Positions 35,298 to 44,527 of a DNA stretch of 64,000 nucleotides are shown piece by piece. This DNA comes from Streptomyces glaucescens (GTDB lineage: Bacteria; Actinomycetota; Actinomycetes; Streptomycetales; Streptomycetaceae). Each line of letters opens with the position of its first letter. Position 1 is the stretch's first letter. The notes beneath the pieces are model-generated. The model saw nothing but the letters and a program-made list of their open reading frames with translations. It was not told the origin of the DNA and searched no databases. The stretch covers positions 2,809,501 through 2,873,500 of the forward strand of contig NZ_CP009438.1 of NCBI RefSeq assembly GCF_000761215.1, read 5' to 3'. Both the position numbers and the translations under genes were made by a program.

Positions 35298-37951
35298 GCG
35301 GAGCCTCCGATCAGGGTGAGGAAGGCGTCCTCCAGGCGGCGGTGCGGGCCCACCGACTGGACGGGCACCTCCAGGCGGACGAGTTCGGCGACGAGCCGGG
35401 GGGCGCTGCCGTCAGCGTCGAGGCGGACCAGCAGCCCGTCCTCGGTGCGGACGGCCGAGGCGACGCCCTCCAGCGCGGCGACCTTCTCCACCAGCGGCTC
35501 ACCGAGGGGCGCGGGCGTGCCGACGAGCAGGGTGCGGCCGGAGCCGACGATCTCCCCGACCGGGCCCGTCTGCACCAGCCGGCCCCGGTCCATGACCACG
35601 AGGTGGGTGCACGACTGCTCGACCTCGGCGAGCAGGTGGCTGGAGACGATCACCGTGCGGCCGGCGGCCGCATAACGGATCATCACCTCGCGCATCTCGC
35701 GGATCTGGGGCGGGTCGAGCCCGTTGGTCGGTTCGTCGAGGATGAGCAGGTCCGGCAGGCCGAGCATGGCCTGGGCGATCGCGAGGCGCTGGCGCATGCC
35801 CTGGGAGTAGGTGCGCACCGCGCGGGCCAGGGCCTCGCCGAGTCCGGCGATCTCCAGGGCCTCGTCGAGGTGGGCGTCCTCGGCGGGACGGCCGGTGGCC
35901 TTCCAGTACAGCTCCAGGTTCTCCCGCCCGGACAGGTGCGGCAGGAAGCCCGCGCCCTCGACGAAGGCGCCGACCCGGGAGAGGACCGGGGCGCCGGGGC
36001 GGATCGCGTGCCCGAAGACGCGGATCTCGCCGCCGTCCGGGGTGATCAGGCCCATCAGCATGCGCAAGGTGGTGGTCTTGCCCGCGCCGTTGGGGCCGAG
36101 CAGGCCGAGGACCTGGCCCTTCTCCACCCGGAAGGTCAGGTCCCGCACCGCGTACCGGTCCGCTGACTTCGCGTACCGCTTGCTCAGTCCGGTGATCTGC
36201 AGCGGCACGTCCGCGAGCGCCGGATCGGGCGCGGGGCCCGCGGTGCGGCGGCGGGTGGTGAGCAGCAGGGCGGCCGCGACGAGCACGCCGGTGACCGGCA
36301 GCCACCACACCCAGGACGGCAGCGGGGCGGCGGCGGTGGTGACACCGGGCGCCGTCGGCACGTTCAGGTCGCCCTTCAGGGAGACGGTGTACGTCGCCGG
36401 GGCGGCCGGTGAGGCGTAGCCGAGGTCGGTGGCGGACAGCACCAGGCTGAGCCGGTGGCCCTTCTCCACCTCGTGGTCGATCGCCGGGAGGGTCAGGGTG
36501 ACGTCCTTGCCGGACCCGGCGTCCTCGACGCGGACCGGGGACACCAGCCGGGCGGGCAGCACCTGGCGGGCGCCGTCCGGGGCGACGTCGTAGACCTTGC
36601 CGAAGAGCACCGCGTCGTCACTGGTCGACTCGACGTGGACCGTGACCGTGGGCGAGCCGGTGATCCGCAGGTCGTCGCGGAGCGGCGCCGACGCGAAGCG
36701 GGCGTACTGGCCGGGGAAGTCCAGGGAGATCCCGACGCCCAGTGCGGAGAGCTGGGCGAGTCCGCCGGAGCCGCCCAGGCCGGGCAGGGCGGAGACGGCG
36801 GGCGGGTTGGCGCCGGGCGGGTTGCCGAAGGTCTGGGTGCGGCCGGTCAGCGCCACGGACGTGCCGTCGCCGGTCAGGCCCGGGTAGCTGTCGGCGCTCG
36901 CGCCGCGCAGCTGGGCCTCGCCGTCGGTGGAGTCGACGCCGCCGGTGCGGGTGACGCGGAAGGCGGGGCCGGTGCCGACGCTCTCGTCGCCCTTCAGGTA
37001 CCGGTCGAACCAGGCCGTGACCCGGGCCTGGACGCGGTCCGTCTCCGGGTCGCCGCCGTCGTGGCCGCCCGCGATCCAGTCGACGGCGACGGGGGCGCCG
37101 CCCGAACGGATCGCCTTCGCCGCCGCGTCGGCCTGGCCGAGCGGGAACAGGGAGTCGGACTGGCCCTGGACGAGCAGCGTCGGCACCTTGATGCGGTCGC
37201 CGACGGCGGACGGCGAACGTTCCTCCAGCAGTGCCCGCGCCCCGGCGTCCGGGGTGCCGGACTCGGCGACCCGCTCGTACATCCGGCAGACCGTCGCCTC
37301 GAAGGCCTGGCAGCCGCCGCCGGAGTTGACGAAGATGCCCGCCCACAGCTTCTTGAACACGCCGTTCGGGAACAGCGCGTCCGCCAGGTTCCAGTAGGTG
37401 ATCGCGGGGGCGACGGCGTCCACGCGCGGATCGTGCCCGGCGGCCAGCAGGGCGACGGCGCCGCCGTAGGAGGCGCCCGCCATGCCGACGCGCGGGTCGC
37501 CGTCCCCGTCGAGCCGGACCTGGGGCTGTTCCGCCAGCCAGTCGAGCAGCTTCGAGACGTCGGCGACCTCACCATCGGGGTCGTTCAGTCCGATCTTCCC
37601 GGTCGACCTGCCGAAGCCGCGCGCCGACCAGGTCAGCACCGCGTACCCGTCCCGGGCCAGCTCCTCGGCCTGCTGCCGGACGTCGTCCTTGCTGCCGCCG
37701 AAGCCGTGCCCGAGCAGCACGGCGGGCCGGCGGCCGCCGGTGGCCGAGGTGAAGTACGAGGTGTCGAGGCGTATGCCGTCACCCACCTCCATGACCCGGT
37801 CGGCGCGGTGCACCGCGGGCGGGTCGTCGCCGGCGACGGCCGTCCAGGTGCCGGCACCGGCGAGCACGGCGACGGCGGCCCCGGCGGCGAGCAGGCGTCG
37901 CGGGCCCCGCGACCACGCCCCGCGACGCGGTCCGGGCAGTCGAAGATCCAT
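35294..37951 (-). CDS. Fusion of secreted S15-type alpha/beta hydrolase and ABC ATPase
   Basis: 885 residues. After an N-terminal membrane anchor (~17-40), an X-Pro dipeptidyl-peptidase/CocE-like hydrolase occupies ~50-520: LLGHGFGGSK, nucleophile GASYGG (~161), AGGHDGG near 310, then a beta-sandwich domain. A second hydrophobic helix (WVWWLPVTGVLVAAALLL, ~545-563) returns the chain to the cytoplasm, where a complete ABC cassette (~582-885) has GPNGAGKTTT, YSQGMRQRLAIAQ and LLILDEPTNGLD. Topology therefore puts the hydrolase outside and the ATPase inside. It probably couples export by the adjacent permease to extracellular cleavage; that coupling is inference. Confidence 0.88.
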   Translation of the reverse strand: MDLRLPGPRRGAWSRGPRRLLAAGAAVAVLAGAGTWTAVAGDDPPAVHRADRVMEVGDGIRLDTSYFTSATGGRRPAVLLGHGFGGSKDDVRQQAEELARDGYAVLTWSARGFGRSTGKIGLNDPDGEVADVSKLLDWLAEQPQVRLDGDGDPRVGMAGASYGGAVALLAAGHDPRVDAVAPAITYWNLADALFPNGVFKKLWAGIFVNSGGGCQAFEATVCRMYERVAESGTPDAGARALLEERSPSAVGDRIKVPTLLVQGQSDSLFPLGQADAAAKAIRSGGAPVAVDWIAGGHDGGDPETDRVQARVTAWFDRYLKGDESVGTGPAFRVTRTGGVDSTDGEAQLRGASADSYPGLTGDGTSVALTGRTQTFGNPPGANPPAVSALPGLGGSGGLAQLSALGVGISLDFPGQYARFASAPLRDDLRITGSPTVTVHVESTSDDAVLFGKVYDVAPDGARQVLPARLVSPVRVEDAGSGKDVTLTLPAIDHEVEKGHRLSLVLSATDLGYASPAAPATYTVSLKGDLNVPTAPGVTTAAAPLPSWVWWLPVTGVLVAAALLLTTRRRTAGPAPDPALADVPLQITGLSKRYAKSADRYAVRDLTFRVEKGQVLGLLGPNGAGKTTTLRMLMGLITPDGGEIRVFGHAIRPGAPVLSRVGAFVEGAGFLPHLSGRENLELYWKATGRPAEDAHLDEALEIAGLGEALARAVRTYSQGMRQRLAIAQAMLGLPDLLILDEPTNGLDPPQIREMREVMIRYAAAGRTVIVSSHLLAEVEQSCTHLVVMDRGRLVQTGPVGEIVGSGRTLLVGTPAPLGEPLVEKVAALEGVASAVRTEDGLLVRLDADGSAPRLVAELVRLEVPVQSVGPHRRLEDAFLTLIGGSA

Positions 37952-38267
37952 GCGTCAACGGTACGGGTCCGGCCTGTCGCGGCGGACAGCTTGTGGACGG
38001 AACCCCGCCCCCTCCCCGAGGACTACGAGCCCGCCCCCGCGTACCGCACCCGTGGTACACGCGGCGCCACGGACCCCCACCGGCCCACGGCCGGGACGAC
38101 ACTCGCCGCCTACCGCGGCACGGACGGCCGGGACGATGGCCGGTGTGTACCGGTGAACCGGGACTTCACCTGAGCGAAGCGTGCGAACGCCAGGACCCCG
38201 AACGGGTGTCGGTGGTGCCCGCTAGAGTCACGTCTCACAACGCACACACAGCTTGGGGTGGGGATCC
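37952..38267. other. 316-bp divergent region
   Basis: It holds the promoters of the hydrolase-ABC gene (leftward) and the lipoprotein gene (rightward). Frames across it are Arg/Pro-rich and have no ribosome-binding sites. GGGGTGGGGATCC is the ribosome-binding site of the lipoprotein gene. Confidence 0.45.
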
Positions 38268-39095
38268 ATGAACGTACGGCACACCGCCGCCTGGGTGGGG
38301 GTCACGGCAGTGGCGCTGCTGGCGACGACCGCCTGCGGGTCGGAGAAGGCGGTCGACAGCGCCGACCAGATCATGTCGGCGCTGACGCGGGTCACGGACC
38401 GGACGCAGGAACTTGGCTCGGCGGAGATCGAGACGACGACCACGCTCGACGCGACCGGCGGCGAGCCGATCTCCATGGACGGCACGTACTCCTGGGGTGA
38501 CGGCGCGGCCATGGACGTCGAGATGGACACCGCCGCCGCGCAGATGAGCGCCCTCCAGGACGACCCGACGACACGGGTCATCATGGTGGACGGCGCCTAC
38601 TACTACGACGTCGATCCCCAGCCGAGCGGCCCCATCGCGGGCAAGGAGTGGATGCGCATCGATGTCGCCGCCGTGACGGGCGAGGCGGGCGCCGACAACA
38701 TGGCGGCCAACGCCGACCCGACCGCGGCGCTGCGCTACATGACGGCCTCCACGGAGGTGGAGGACCTCGGCGAGGAGACCGTCCTGGGCAAGGAGACCAC
38801 CCACTACCGGGGCAGCGTCGGCGCGGAGCACATCGAGAAGTCGAAGCTCACCGAGGCCGAGAAGAAGGCCGCCATCACCGCCCTGCGGGCGAGCGGCGGC
38901 AAGCTCACCTGCGACCTGTGGGTCGACAGGGAGGACCTGCCGGTGCGGATCTCGCAGACCGGTGCCGGCATGACCGTGACCATGGACTTCCTGAAGTTCG
39001 GGGCCACCGAGAAGATCACGGCTCCGCCCGCCGCCGAGACCGGCGACCTCACCGAGCAGGTCCGGGAGCAGCGGGACGCGGCGATCGGCCAGTGA
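38268..39095 (+). CDS. Lipoprotein, LppX/LprG-like, hypothetical
   Basis: 275 residues. The signal peptide ends in a clear lipobox, LLATTAC, with the lipidated Cys at residue 23. The mature protein has alternating strands and acidic stretches ([32 protein letters not shown]), [12 protein letters not shown] and [14 protein letters not shown]. This pattern is common to streptomycete LppX-type fold lipoproteins that bind lipids or act as sensors. The ligand is unknown. It is monocistronic and convergent with mmsA. Confidence 0.82.
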   Translation: MNVRHTAAWVGVTAVALLATTACGSEKAVDSADQIMSALTRVTDRTQELGSAEIETTTTLDATGGEPISMDGTYSWGDGAAMDVEMDTAAAQMSALQDDPTTRVIMVDGAYYYDVDPQPSGPIAGKEWMRIDVAAVTGEAGADNMAANADPTAALRYMTASTEVEDLGEETVLGKETTHYRGSVGAEHIEKSKLTEAEKKAAITALRASGGKLTCDLWVDREDLPVRISQTGAGMTVTMDFLKFGATEKITAPPAAETGDLTEQVREQRDAAIGQ

Positions 39096-39183
39096 CCCGC
39101 CGGCGCCCCCGGCCCGCCGCGCAGCGCGGATGAGCCGGGGGCGTCCGGGCCGGGGCGTCCGGACCGGGGGGCGTCCGGGTGGG

Positions 39184-40686
39184 TCAGTGGTTGCGGGGGA
39201 AGCCCAGGTCCACGCCCGCCGGGGCCTCGGACGGGTCGGGCCAGCGGGTGGTGACGACCTTGCCGCGGGTGTAGAAGTGCGTGCCGTCGTTGCCGTAGAT
39301 GTGGTGGTCGCCGAAGAGGGAGTCCTTCCAGCCGCCGAAGGAGTGGTAGCCGACGGGGACCGGGATCGGGACGTTCACGCCGACCATGCCGGCCTCGATC
39401 TCCAGCTGGAAGCGGCGGGCCGCGCCGCCGTCCCGGGTGAAGATCGCGGTGCCGTTGCCGAACGGGGAGCCGTTGATGAGGGCGACGCCCTCCTCGTAGG
39501 TGTCCACGCGCAGCACGCACAGCACCGGGCCGAAGATCTCGTCCTGGTAGGCCTTGGCGCTGGTCGGCACCTTGTCGAGGAGCGAGATACCGATCCAGTG
39601 GCCGTCCTCGAAGCCCTCGACGGTGTGACCGGTGCCGTCCAGGACGACCTCGCAGCCCTCGGCCGCCGCGTTCTCGACGTAGGACGCCACCTTGTCGCGG
39701 TGGGCCTTGGTGATCAGCGGGCCCATCTCGGAGGCGGGGTCGTTGCCGGGGCCGATCTTGATCTTCTCCGCGCGCTCGCGGATCTTCTGCACCAGGGTGT
39801 CGCCGATCGCGCCGACGGCGACGACCGCCGAGATCGCCATGCACCGCTCGCCCGCCGAGCCGTAGGCCGCCGAGACCGCGGCGTCCGCCGCCGCGTCCAG
39901 GTCCGCGTCCGGCAGCACCAGCATGTGGTTCTTGGCGCCGCCCAAAGCCTGCACGCGCTTGCCGTTGGCGGAGGCGGTGGTGTGGATGTGGCGGGCGATC
40001 GGGGTGGAGCCGACGAAGGAGACGGCCTTGACGTCCGGGTGCTCCAGCAGGCGGTCGACGGCCACCTTGTCGCCGTGGACGACGTTGAAGACGCCGTCGG
40101 GCAGTCCCGCCTCGGCGAGCAGTTCGGCGATCCTCATGGACGCCGACGGGTCCTTCTCGCTCGGCTTGAGCACGAAGGTGTTGCCGCAGGCGATGGCGAG
40201 CGGGAACATCCACATCGGCACCATCGCCGGGAAGTTGAACGGCGTGATGCCGGCGACCACGCCGAGCGGCTGGCGGATCGCGGCCACGTCGACCCGGCTG
40301 GCGACCTGGGTGGACAGCTCCCCCTTGAGCTGGACGCTGATCCCGCAGGCCAGGTCGACGATCTCCAGTCCGCGGGCGACCTCGCCGAGCGCGTCGGAGT
40401 GCACCTTGCCGTGCTCGGCGGTGATCAGCTCCGCGATCTCGTCGCGGTGCGCGTCCAGCAGGGCCCGGAAGCGGAAGAGGATGGTCGTGCGCTGCGCCAG
40501 CGAGGACTGGCCCCAGGTCGTGAAGGCGTCCTTCGCGGCGGCGACCGCGGCGTCCACCTCCTCGACGGAGGCGAAGGCGACCTTGGTGGTGACGGCGCCG
40601 GTCGCCGGGTCCGTGACCGGACCGAACGTGCCCGACGCGCCCTCGACGGCCTTGCCGCCGATCCAGTGGTTGACGATCTTCGTCAT
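39184..40686 (-). CDS. mmsA: Methylmalonate-semialdehyde dehydrogenase (acylating), IolA/MmsA
   Basis: 500 residues, the usual length. It converts malonate semialdehyde or methylmalonate semialdehyde to acetyl-CoA or propionyl-CoA using NAD and CoA, the last step of inositol (and valine) breakdown. The catalytic Cys lies in AGERCMAIS. TPFNFPAMVPMWMFPLAIA and LKPSEKDPS are conserved aldehyde-dehydrogenase segments. The start is fixed by GAAGGAGCAACTGGGC. It follows iolD by 14 nt as the last gene of the iol operon, so an IolA role is likely. Confidence 0.95.
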   Translation of the reverse strand: MTKIVNHWIGGKAVEGASGTFGPVTDPATGAVTTKVAFASVEEVDAAVAAAKDAFTTWGQSSLAQRTTILFRFRALLDAHRDEIAELITAEHGKVHSDALGEVARGLEIVDLACGISVQLKGELSTQVASRVDVAAIRQPLGVVAGITPFNFPAMVPMWMFPLAIACGNTFVLKPSEKDPSASMRIAELLAEAGLPDGVFNVVHGDKVAVDRLLEHPDVKAVSFVGSTPIARHIHTTASANGKRVQALGGAKNHMLVLPDADLDAAADAAVSAAYGSAGERCMAISAVVAVGAIGDTLVQKIRERAEKIKIGPGNDPASEMGPLITKAHRDKVASYVENAAAEGCEVVLDGTGHTVEGFEDGHWIGISLLDKVPTSAKAYQDEIFGPVLCVLRVDTYEEGVALINGSPFGNGTAIFTRDGGAARRFQLEIEAGMVGVNVPIPVPVGYHSFGGWKDSLFGDHHIYGNDGTHFYTRGKVVTTRWPDPSEAPAGVDLGFPRNH

Positions 40687-40700
40687 GCCCAGTTGCTCCT

Positions 40701-42578
40701 TCACAGATGGCGGCGTCGGGTCGAGACGTGCCGTTCGTACAGCTCGCGTGCCTTGACCGCCGACGGTCGGGTCGCGGTCTCGGCCACGGGTACATCCCAC
40801 CAGGCCTGCGCCTCGGGCGCGCCCGACACTGTGTCTGCCGTTTCGGTCTCCACGTAGACACATGTGGGGGTGTCGGCGGCGCGTGCCTCCGCGAGCGCGG
40901 TGCGCAGGTCACGGACGGTACGGGCGCGCAGCACCCGCATGCCGAGGCTCTCGGCGTTGGCGGCGAGGTCCACGGGGAGCGGCGCCCCGGTGCAGGCACC
41001 GTCGACGGAGGGGAAGCGGTAGGCGGTGCCGAACCGCTCGCCGCCCACCGACTCGGACAGGCCGCCGATGGAGGCGTAGCCGTGGTTCTGCACGAGCACC
41101 ATCTTGATCGCGATGCCCTCCTGGACGGCCGTGACGATCTCCGTCGGCATCATCAGGTACGTCCCGTCGCCGACCAGCGCCCACACCGGCCGGTCGGGCG
41201 CGGCCAGCTTCACGCCGATCGCGGCGGGGATCTCGTAGCCCATGCAGGAGTAGCCGTACTCCAGGTGGTACTGGTCGCTGGACCGGGCCCGCCAGAGTTT
41301 GTGCAGGTCACCGGGGAGCGACCCGGCGGCGTTGATGATCACGTCCCGCTCGTCGACCAGGGCGTCCAGGGCGCCGAGGACCTGCGGCTGGGTGGGCCGG
41401 GCGTCGGGGTCGTGGGCGGCGTAGGCGGCGTCGACGCGCCGCTCCCAGCGCTCCTTGGCCCGGGTGTACCCGGTCAGGTAGTCGTCGTCGACCCGGTGGC
41501 CGTGCGGCCGCAGCCCGTCCGTCAGCTCGGTCAGGCCGCTGCGGGCGTCCGCGACCAGCGCGAGCCCGGCCATCTTGTGACCGTCGTGGGGGGCGATGTT
41601 CAGGTTGAGGAAACGGACGTTCCCGTTCGCGAAGAGGGTGTGGGAGGCGGTGGTGAAGTCGGTCCAGCGGGTGCCGACGCCGATCACCAGGTCGGCGGCG
41701 CGGGCCAGCTCGTCGGCGGTGGCGGTGCCGGTGTGGCCGATCCCGCCCACGTCCTGCGGATGGTCGTACGGCAGGGAGCCCTTGCCCGCCTGGGTGGAGG
41801 CGACCGGGATGCCGGTGGTCTCCGCGAACTCCGCGAGGGCGGCCTCGGCGCGGCTGTGGCGCACGCCGCCGCCCGCGACGACCAGGGGCCGCCGGGCCGC
41901 GCGGATCGCCCGGACGGCCTCCGTGAGTTCGGCCGGGTCGGCGCCGGGCCGCCGTACCACCCAGGTGCGCTCGGCGAAGAACTCCTCCGGCCAGTCGTAC
42001 GCCTCGGCCTGCACGTCCTGCGGCAGGGCGAGGGTGACGGCGCCGGTCTCCACCGGGTCGGTGAGCACCCGCACGGCCTGGAGGGCGGCCGGGATGAGCG
42101 CTTCCGGGCGGGTGATCCGGTCGAAGTAGCGGGACACCGGGCGCAGGCTGTCGTTCACCGACACGTCCCCGGCGTACGGCACTTCGAGCTGCTGGAGCAC
42201 CGGGTCGGCGGGGCGGGCGGCGAAGGTGTCGCCGGGCAGCAGCAGCACGGGCAGGTGGTTGATGGTGGCGAGGGCGGCTCCGGTGACCAGGTTGGTGGCG
42301 CCGGGGCCGATGGAGGTGGTGACCGCGTGGGTGGACAGGCGGCCCGACTGGCGGGCGTAGCCGACCGCCGCGTGCACCATGGACTGTTCGTTGCGGCCCT
42401 GGTGGTAGGGCATGACGTCGGCGTACTCGACGAGCGCCTGCCCGATCCCGGCGACGTTGCCGTGGCCGAAGATCCCCCAGGTGGCGCCGATCAGCCGGCG
42501 GCGTTCGCCGTCGCGTCGGGTGTGCTGGGCGGCGAGGAAGCGGACGAGTGCCTGGGCGACGGTGAGCCGGACGGTCAT
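40701..42578 (-). CDS. iolD: 3D-(3,5/4)-trihydroxycyclohexane-1,2-dione hydrolase IolD
   Basis: 625 residues, thiamine-diphosphate dependent. It opens the ring of the inositol-derived dione to 5-deoxy-glucuronate. The N-terminal segment GATWGIFGHGNVAGIGQAL and the QGRNEQSMVHAAVGYARQ block, with the cofactor-activating Glu, are typical. ALVGDGTYLMMPTEIVTAV is the GDG-type ThDP/Mg-binding motif. Overlaps iolB by ATGA. Confidence 0.95.
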   Translation of the reverse strand: MTVRLTVAQALVRFLAAQHTRRDGERRRLIGATWGIFGHGNVAGIGQALVEYADVMPYHQGRNEQSMVHAAVGYARQSGRLSTHAVTTSIGPGATNLVTGAALATINHLPVLLLPGDTFAARPADPVLQQLEVPYAGDVSVNDSLRPVSRYFDRITRPEALIPAALQAVRVLTDPVETGAVTLALPQDVQAEAYDWPEEFFAERTWVVRRPGADPAELTEAVRAIRAARRPLVVAGGGVRHSRAEAALAEFAETTGIPVASTQAGKGSLPYDHPQDVGGIGHTGTATADELARAADLVIGVGTRWTDFTTASHTLFANGNVRFLNLNIAPHDGHKMAGLALVADARSGLTELTDGLRPHGHRVDDDYLTGYTRAKERWERRVDAAYAAHDPDARPTQPQVLGALDALVDERDVIINAAGSLPGDLHKLWRARSSDQYHLEYGYSCMGYEIPAAIGVKLAAPDRPVWALVGDGTYLMMPTEIVTAVQEGIAIKMVLVQNHGYASIGGLSESVGGERFGTAYRFPSVDGACTGAPLPVDLAANAESLGMRVLRARTVRDLRTALAEARAADTPTCVYVETETADTVSGAPEAQAWWDVPVAETATRPSAVKARELYERHVSTRRRHL

Positions 42579-43405
42579 CGGTATACCCCTGTGGTCTCTG
42601 CGTGGTCCGGGTGGAAGCGGATCCGCCACTCCCGGGTCCGGCCCGGGCCCGCCATGACGTTCAGGTAGTACATGTCGTGGCCGGGCTGGGCGACGGACGG
42701 CCCGTGCCAGCCGTTCGGCACGAGGACGGCGTCGCCGGAGCGGACCTCGGCGAGCACGTCGGCGCCGCCCTCACGGGAGGGGAACACCCGCTGGTAGCCG
42801 AAGCCCTGCGGGCCGTCGATCTCGAAGTAGTAGATCTCCTCCAGCTCGGTCTCCTCGCCGGGCCGGTGCTCGTCGTGCTTGTGCGGCGGGTACGACGACC
42901 AGTTGCCGCCCGGGGTGATCACCTCGACGGCGATGAGCCGGTCGCACGCGAAGGCGTCGGCGGAGGCGAAGTTGCGCACCTGGCGGGCGCAGCTTCCGCT
43001 GCCGCGCCGCTCGACGGGAACCTCCGGCGCGGGGCCGTAGCGGGCGGGGAGTCGTCGCTCGCACTTCGCTCCTGCCAGGGCGAAGCGGCCTCCCGCGCCG
43101 GAGGCGATCTGGGCCCCGGCATCCCGGGGGACGTACGCGAAGTCGGTCACGGAGGCGAACACGTCCGCGCGGCCCCGGAGTTGGAACACCTCACCCGATG
43201 TGCGCACGGTACAACCGCCGCTGAGGGGAAGCACGATCCATTCGCTGTCCCCGGCGGCGAGGTCGTGCGTCCCACCCGGTCCCAGCTCGACGATCCGCAG
43301 GCTGCTGTAGGTCCAGCCGGCCCGCTCCGGGCCGATGGCCAGCGCGTGCAGCGCGTCGGCGGTGGTGCCCTCCGGGACGTACAGCTCGTTCGGCTTGTCG
43401 CTCAT
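42575..43405 (-). CDS. iolB: 5-deoxy-glucuronate isomerase IolB
   Basis: 276 residues, a bicupin enzyme that turns 5-deoxy-glucuronate into 2-deoxy-5-keto-gluconate. The metal-binding cupin motif is YPPHKHDEHRPGEETELEE, and YFEIDGPQGFGYQRV and VLVPNGWHGPSVAQPGHD follow. Its stop overlaps the iolD start by four bases. Confidence 0.95.
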   Translation of the reverse strand: MSDKPNELYVPEGTTADALHALAIGPERAGWTYSSLRIVELGPGGTHDLAAGDSEWIVLPLSGGCTVRTSGEVFQLRGRADVFASVTDFAYVPRDAGAQIASGAGGRFALAGAKCERRLPARYGPAPEVPVERRGSGSCARQVRNFASADAFACDRLIAVEVITPGGNWSSYPPHKHDEHRPGEETELEEIYYFEIDGPQGFGYQRVFPSREGGADVLAEVRSGDAVLVPNGWHGPSVAQPGHDMYYLNVMAGPGRTREWRIRFHPDHAETTGVYR

Positions 43406-43412
43406 GCGGCCC

Positions 43413-44516
43413 TCACAGCAGTCCTACGGCGGTGTCCACGGCGGCGGCCACGTCGCCGTCCGCCGGGTACAGCAGTGACCGGCCCACCACCAGCCCCCGC
43501 ACGGTCGGCAGCCGCAGGGCGCCGCGCCACTTCTCGTACGCCCGGGCCTGGTCCGCGGCGGAGCCGGAGACCTCTCCGCCGAGCAGCACGGCGGGCAGGG
43601 TGGAGGTCGCCATGACCCGGGCCATGTCGTCCGGGTCCTCGGTGACCGGCACCTTGAGCCAGGTGTAGGCCGAACTGCCGCCCAGGCCCGAGGCGATGGC
43701 GATGGAGCGGGTCACGGCGCCGGCCGACAGGTCGTTGCGCAGCCGTCCGTCCGCGTCCCGGCGGCTGATGAAGGGCTCGACGAACACCGGGAGGCGGCGG
43801 GCGGCCATCTCGTCGACGGCGCGGGCGGTGGACTCCAGGGTGTTGAGGGAGCCGGGGTCGTCGTAGTCGATGCGCAGCAGCAGCTTGCCGGCGTCGAAGC
43901 CGAGCCGCTGGATGTCCTCGGGGCGGTGGCCGGTGAAGCGGTCGTCGAGTTCGAAGCGGGCGCCCTGGAGGCCGCCGCGGTTCATCGAGCCCATGACGAC
44001 CTTGCCGTCCAGGGCACCGAGCAGCAGCAGGTCGTCGAGGATGTCGGCGGTGGCGAGGACCCCGTCGACGCCGGGGCGGCTCAGCGCCAGGCAGAGGCGT
44101 CCGAGCAGGTCGGCGCGGTTCGCCATGGCGAACCTGCGCTCACCGACGCCGAGCGCGCCGCGCGCCGGGTGGTCGGCGGCGACGATCATCAGCCGGCCGT
44201 TGTCCGTGAGCAGGGGTCTGCGGATGCGCCGGGCGGCGGCCTCGGCGATCGCCTCCGGGTGCCGGGTGCGGAGGCGGACCAGCTCGGGCACGTCCACGGG
44301 CGGGATGCGGGCGGCGGGGACACCCGCGGAAGGGACGCCCGCCGCGGCGGACGCGGACGCGGAGGCGCCGGTCCCCCCGTCGGGGGGCGCGTCACCGCCG
44401 GCCGCGCCGCCCGTCTCGTCGGCGGACGCGGCCGCGCCGGGCGGGTGCGCGCCGGTGGCCGCGGCGCCGCCCGCCGCGTCCGGTGTCCCTCCGGGCTCGT
44501 GGTGCGGGCTGGTCAC
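43413..44516 (-). CDS. Cgl0159-type (beta/alpha)8 aldolase of inositol catabolism
   Basis: 367 residues from GTG (VTSPHHEPGG). About 65 residues at the N-terminus are a low-complexity Ala/Gly/Pro stretch not needed for the fold. The barrel shows LMIVAADHPARGALGVGERRF near the start, the lysine-containing KLLLRIDYDD strand and a glycine-rich LLGGEVSGSAADQ. Corynebacterial iol clusters carry the same family in the same place. It may replace IolJ (6-phospho-5-dehydro-2-deoxy-gluconate aldolase); that role is inferred from context. Confidence 0.8.
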   Translation of the reverse strand: MTSPHHEPGGTPDAAGGAAATGAHPPGAAASADETGGAAGGDAPPDGGTGASASASAAAGVPSAGVPAARIPPVDVPELVRLRTRHPEAIAEAAARRIRRPLLTDNGRLMIVAADHPARGALGVGERRFAMANRADLLGRLCLALSRPGVDGVLATADILDDLLLLGALDGKVVMGSMNRGGLQGARFELDDRFTGHRPEDIQRLGFDAGKLLLRIDYDDPGSLNTLESTARAVDEMAARRLPVFVEPFISRRDADGRLRNDLSAGAVTRSIAIASGLGGSSAYTWLKVPVTEDPDDMARVMATSTLPAVLLGGEVSGSAADQARAYEKWRGALRLPTVRGLVVGRSLLYPADGDVAAAVDTAVGLL

Positions 44517-44527
44517 CCGGCCCGCCC

